Shown here: positions 62,219 to 64,000 of the stretch, piece after piece
Position numbering within the stretch: the stretch's first letter is position 1
Layout: each line of letters starts with the position of its first letter
Assembly: GCA_003242685.1 (NCBI GenBank)
Contig: QGVD01000005.1
Span: 21,473 to 85,472, forward strand
DNA length: 64,000 bases
Reading direction: 5' to 3'
DNA from: Pseudomonadota bacterium
GTDB taxonomy: Bacteria > Pseudomonadota > Gammaproteobacteria > Steroidobacterales > Steroidobacteraceae
The notes under the pieces: generated by a model
What the model saw: the letters and a program-made list of their open reading frames with translations, nothing else
The model's database searches: none
What the model was told of the DNA's origin: nothing
Program-made: the position numbers and the translations under genes

Positions 62219-63471
62219 TGCCGTGCGGCCTCGAGTCGTGCGATGAGCGTCTGCTGCAGGGTCGGCATGTCCTTGTCGCCGCGGCCCGAAAGGCCGACGA
62301 GCACGCGCTTGCCGGGATTGGCCTGAGCCCAGCGCTTCGCGCCTGCGAGCGCATGCGCGCTCTCGAGCGCGGGCAGGATGCCCTCGGCTTCGCAGCATTC
62401 CTTCACCGCCGCGAGCGCTTCTTCGTCGCTCGCCGTTTCGTAGCGCACGCGACCCGTGGCGCGCAGCAGCGAGTGCTCGGGACCGACACCCGGATAGTCG
62501 AGGCCGGCCGACACGGAGTGCGTCTCCTGGATCTGCCCGTTCTCGTCCTGCAGGAGCATGGAGTAGCTCCCGTGCAGGACGCCGGGTCTGCCGAGCGCGA
62601 GCGTCGCGGAGTTCTCGCCGAGACCGGTGCCGCGCCCGCCCGCCTCGATGCCGAGAATCTCGGTGTTGCGATCGGCGATGAAGGGATAGAAAAGCCCGAT
62701 CGCGTTCGAGCCGCCGCCCACGCACGCGATCACCGCATCGGGCAGCGCACCGGCCTCGGCCAGCATCTGCTCGCGCGCTTCGCGACCGATGATCGCCTGC
62801 AGCTCACGCACCAGGTACGGATAGGGATGTGGGCCGACGGCCGAGCCGAGCAGGTAGTACGTGCCGAGCGGATCGGACACCCAGTCGCGCAGCGCTTCGT
62901 CGATGGCGGCTCGCAGGGTGCGATCGCCGCTCGTCACCGGCACCACGGTCGCGCCGAGCAGGCGCATGCGCCCGACGTTCGGTGCCTGGCGCTCCATGTC
63001 GACCTCGCCCATGTACACGACGCACGTGAGACCGAGACGCGCGCAGGCCGCTGCGCTCGCCACGCCGTGCTGTCCGGCACCCGTCTCCGCGACGATGCGG
63101 CGCGCACCGAGGCGCTTCGCGAGGAGCGCCTGACCGAGCGCGTTGTTGATCTTGTGCGCGCCGGTGTGCGCGAGATCCTCGCGCTTGAGCCACACCTGCG
63201 CGCCCCAGCGCTCGGAAAGTCGCGGCGCATAGGTGAGCGCCGTCGGACGGCCTACCCAGGTCCTGAGCTCGCGCGAGAGCTCGCGCTGGAAGTCCTCGGC
63301 GTGCAGATACTCGCGCACGCCGTGCTCGAGCCGTTCGAGCGCTGGAATCAGCGTCTCCGGCACGTAACGGCCGCCGAACGGGCCGAAGCGGCCGCGCTCG
63401 TCGGGAAACCGGCCCGCGATCTCGTCCGCGAGCAGGCGTTCGGCATCCGCCGTGGCTGCCGCAACTGTCAT
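62215..63471 (-). CDS. trpB: Tryptophan synthase beta subunit
   Basis: A 418-residue PLP enzyme that joins indole to serine. The PLP Lys is in 'TGAHKINNALGQ', the phosphate loop in 'CVGGGSNAIG' and the Glu in 'VAETGAGQHG'. The N-terminus has a short extra stretch before 'GRFGPFGGRYVPETLI'. Overlaps the trpF stop by four bases. Confidence 0.97.
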   Translation of the reverse strand: MTVAAATADAERLLADEIAGRFPDERGRFGPFGGRYVPETLIPALERLEHGVREYLHAEDFQRELSRELRTWVGRPTALTYAPRLSERWGAQVWLKREDLAHTGAHKINNALGQALLAKRLGARRIVAETGAGQHGVASAAACARLGLTCVVYMGEVDMERQAPNVGRMRLLGATVVPVTSGDRTLRAAIDEALRDWVSDPLGTYYLLGSAVGPHPYPYLVRELQAIIGREAREQMLAEAGALPDAVIACVGGGSNAIGLFYPFIADRNTEILGIEAGGRGTGLGENSATLALGRPGVLHGSYSMLLQDENGQIQETHSVSAGLDYPGVGPEHSLLRATGRVRYETASDEEALAAVKECCEAEGILPALESAHALAGAKRWAQANPGKRVLVGLSGRGDKDMPTLQQTLIARLEAARQ

Positions 63472-64000
63472 GTCGTCATCTCCTTCAAATCACTCTGCGC
63501 GGCGGCGCGAGCCGCCGCGACGAAGCGCGCGATGCGCTCGGGGCTCTTCACACCCGGCCGCTCTTCCACGCCGCTCGAAACGTCCACGCCGAACGGCCGC
63601 ACTGCATGGATGGCCGCGGCGACGTTCGCCTCGTTGAGCCCGCCGGCGAGAACCAGCTCCGTGCGTGCCGCGAGCTGCCGCGCCTGCGACCAGTCGCAAG
63701 TCACTCCCGCACCGCTCACCGGGCCCTCGAACAGCAACCTCGGCGGCAGCGCATCCGGCAGCGCGCATCCGGCGCGCAGCACGGGCAATCGCTCGAGCTC
63801 GCGCGGCAGATCGAGACGTTCCAGGTCCTCGGCATCCGTCTGCAGCACGTCCGGTGCGAACGTCGCAATGATCTCATCGACCTCAGATTGCGTCGGGTGA
63901 CGCGTGACGGCGATGCAGCGGATCCTGCCGCGCGCCGGAGCCGCGAGATCCGCCGCGAGCTGCGGCGTCACCTGACGCACGGAAGGCGCGAACACGAATC
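63468..64000 (-). CDS. trpF: Phosphoribosylanthranilate isomerase (partial, N-terminus beyond window)
   Basis: The C-terminal 177 residues of TrpF. It is truncated by the window edge: the readable sequence starts 'FVFAPSVRQV', which corresponds to the usual '(G)FVFAPSSPR' about 30 residues into the protein. The catalytic Asp is in 'FGVDVSSGVEE', followed by 'GVKSPERIARFV'. Any GTG at 63995 is internal, not the start. First visible gene of trpF-trpB-trpA. Confidence 0.9.
   Translation of the reverse strand, partial: FVFAPSVRQVTPQLAADLAAPARGRIRCIAVTRHPTQSEVDEIIATFAPDVLQTDAEDLERLDLPRELERLPVLRAGCALPDALPPRLLFEGPVSGAGVTCDWSQARQLAARTELVLAGGLNEANVAAAIHAVRPFGVDVSSGVEERPGVKSPERIARFVAAARAAAQSDLKEMTT

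Overview
This 64 kb window is dense, GC-rich chromosomal DNA from a gammaproteobacterium. The gene orders polA / engB / cytochrome c4 / dsbA, ubiK / comM / amtB, dapF / DUF484 / xerC / hslVU and ubiE-ubiJ-ubiB are all gammaproteobacterial. An algZ/algR pair, caa3 oxidase and an MarR-GNAT fusion fit the Pseudomonas/Xanthomonadales/Steroidobacterales side of the class; I cannot name the genus from sequence alone. There is no rRNA, CRISPR array, prophage or insertion sequence. One tRNA gene (Arg, anticodon CCG) is present.

Layout. 0-9.2 kb: thioesterase, membrane protein, LptM-like lipoprotein, polA, a small outer-membrane barrel, a strongly structured small RNA gene with a sigmaE-type promoter, engB, cytochrome c4, a lipoprotein DsbA, CorA, tRNA-Arg and cytochrome c5. 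9.2-21.9 kb: comM and ubiK facing amtB (sigma54-type promoter), a DUF4124 protein, a beta-hydroxyacid dehydrogenase, algZ-algR, a ferredoxin-flavin reductase, then dapF-DUF484-xerC-hslV-hslU. 21.9-39.5 kb looks like an accessory 'stress and respiration' block: a six-gene leftward run (caa3 oxidase subunits, small membrane protein, exo/endonuclease family protein, YihY, dehydrogenase), a polymer-forming membrane protein, a phosphoribosyltransferase, a GH15 glycosidase, an apparently exported methyltransferase, Fe/Mn- and Cu/Zn-superoxide dismutases, two cytochrome c genes, NhaA, pyrophosphatase and a PagL-like barrel. 39.7-44.6 kb: FabH-like synthase, PhzF-like protein, MarR-GNAT fusion, the tiny ribosomal protein bTHX, a Mut7-C protein and an RRM protein. 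44.6-50.3 kb: a leftward operon for a 2-oxoacid:ferredoxin oxidoreductase with a fused FAD/iron-sulfur partner, followed by endonuclease V. 50.4-57.5 kb: DUF971, a Rieske/FAD oxidoreductase, ubiE-ubiJ-ubiB and a MATE transporter. 57.5-61.4 kb: small poorly conserved genes, two of them apparently broken. 61.4-64 kb: trpA-trpB-trpF, with trpF running off the window edge.

How the parts work together. Several loci converge on respiration (cytochromes c4, c5, two further cytochromes c, caa3 oxidase, ubiquinone genes ubiK/E/J/B) and envelope or oxidative stress (DsbA, two SODs, HslVU, a candidate sigmaE-driven sRNA). The most interesting item is the sRNA at 4.91-5.02 kb. It sits in the same polA-engB interval as Spot 42 of enterics and ErsA of Pseudomonas. 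Like ErsA it has a sigmaE/AlgU-type promoter, but its body is four consecutive perfect hairpins with an exposed CU-rich loop.
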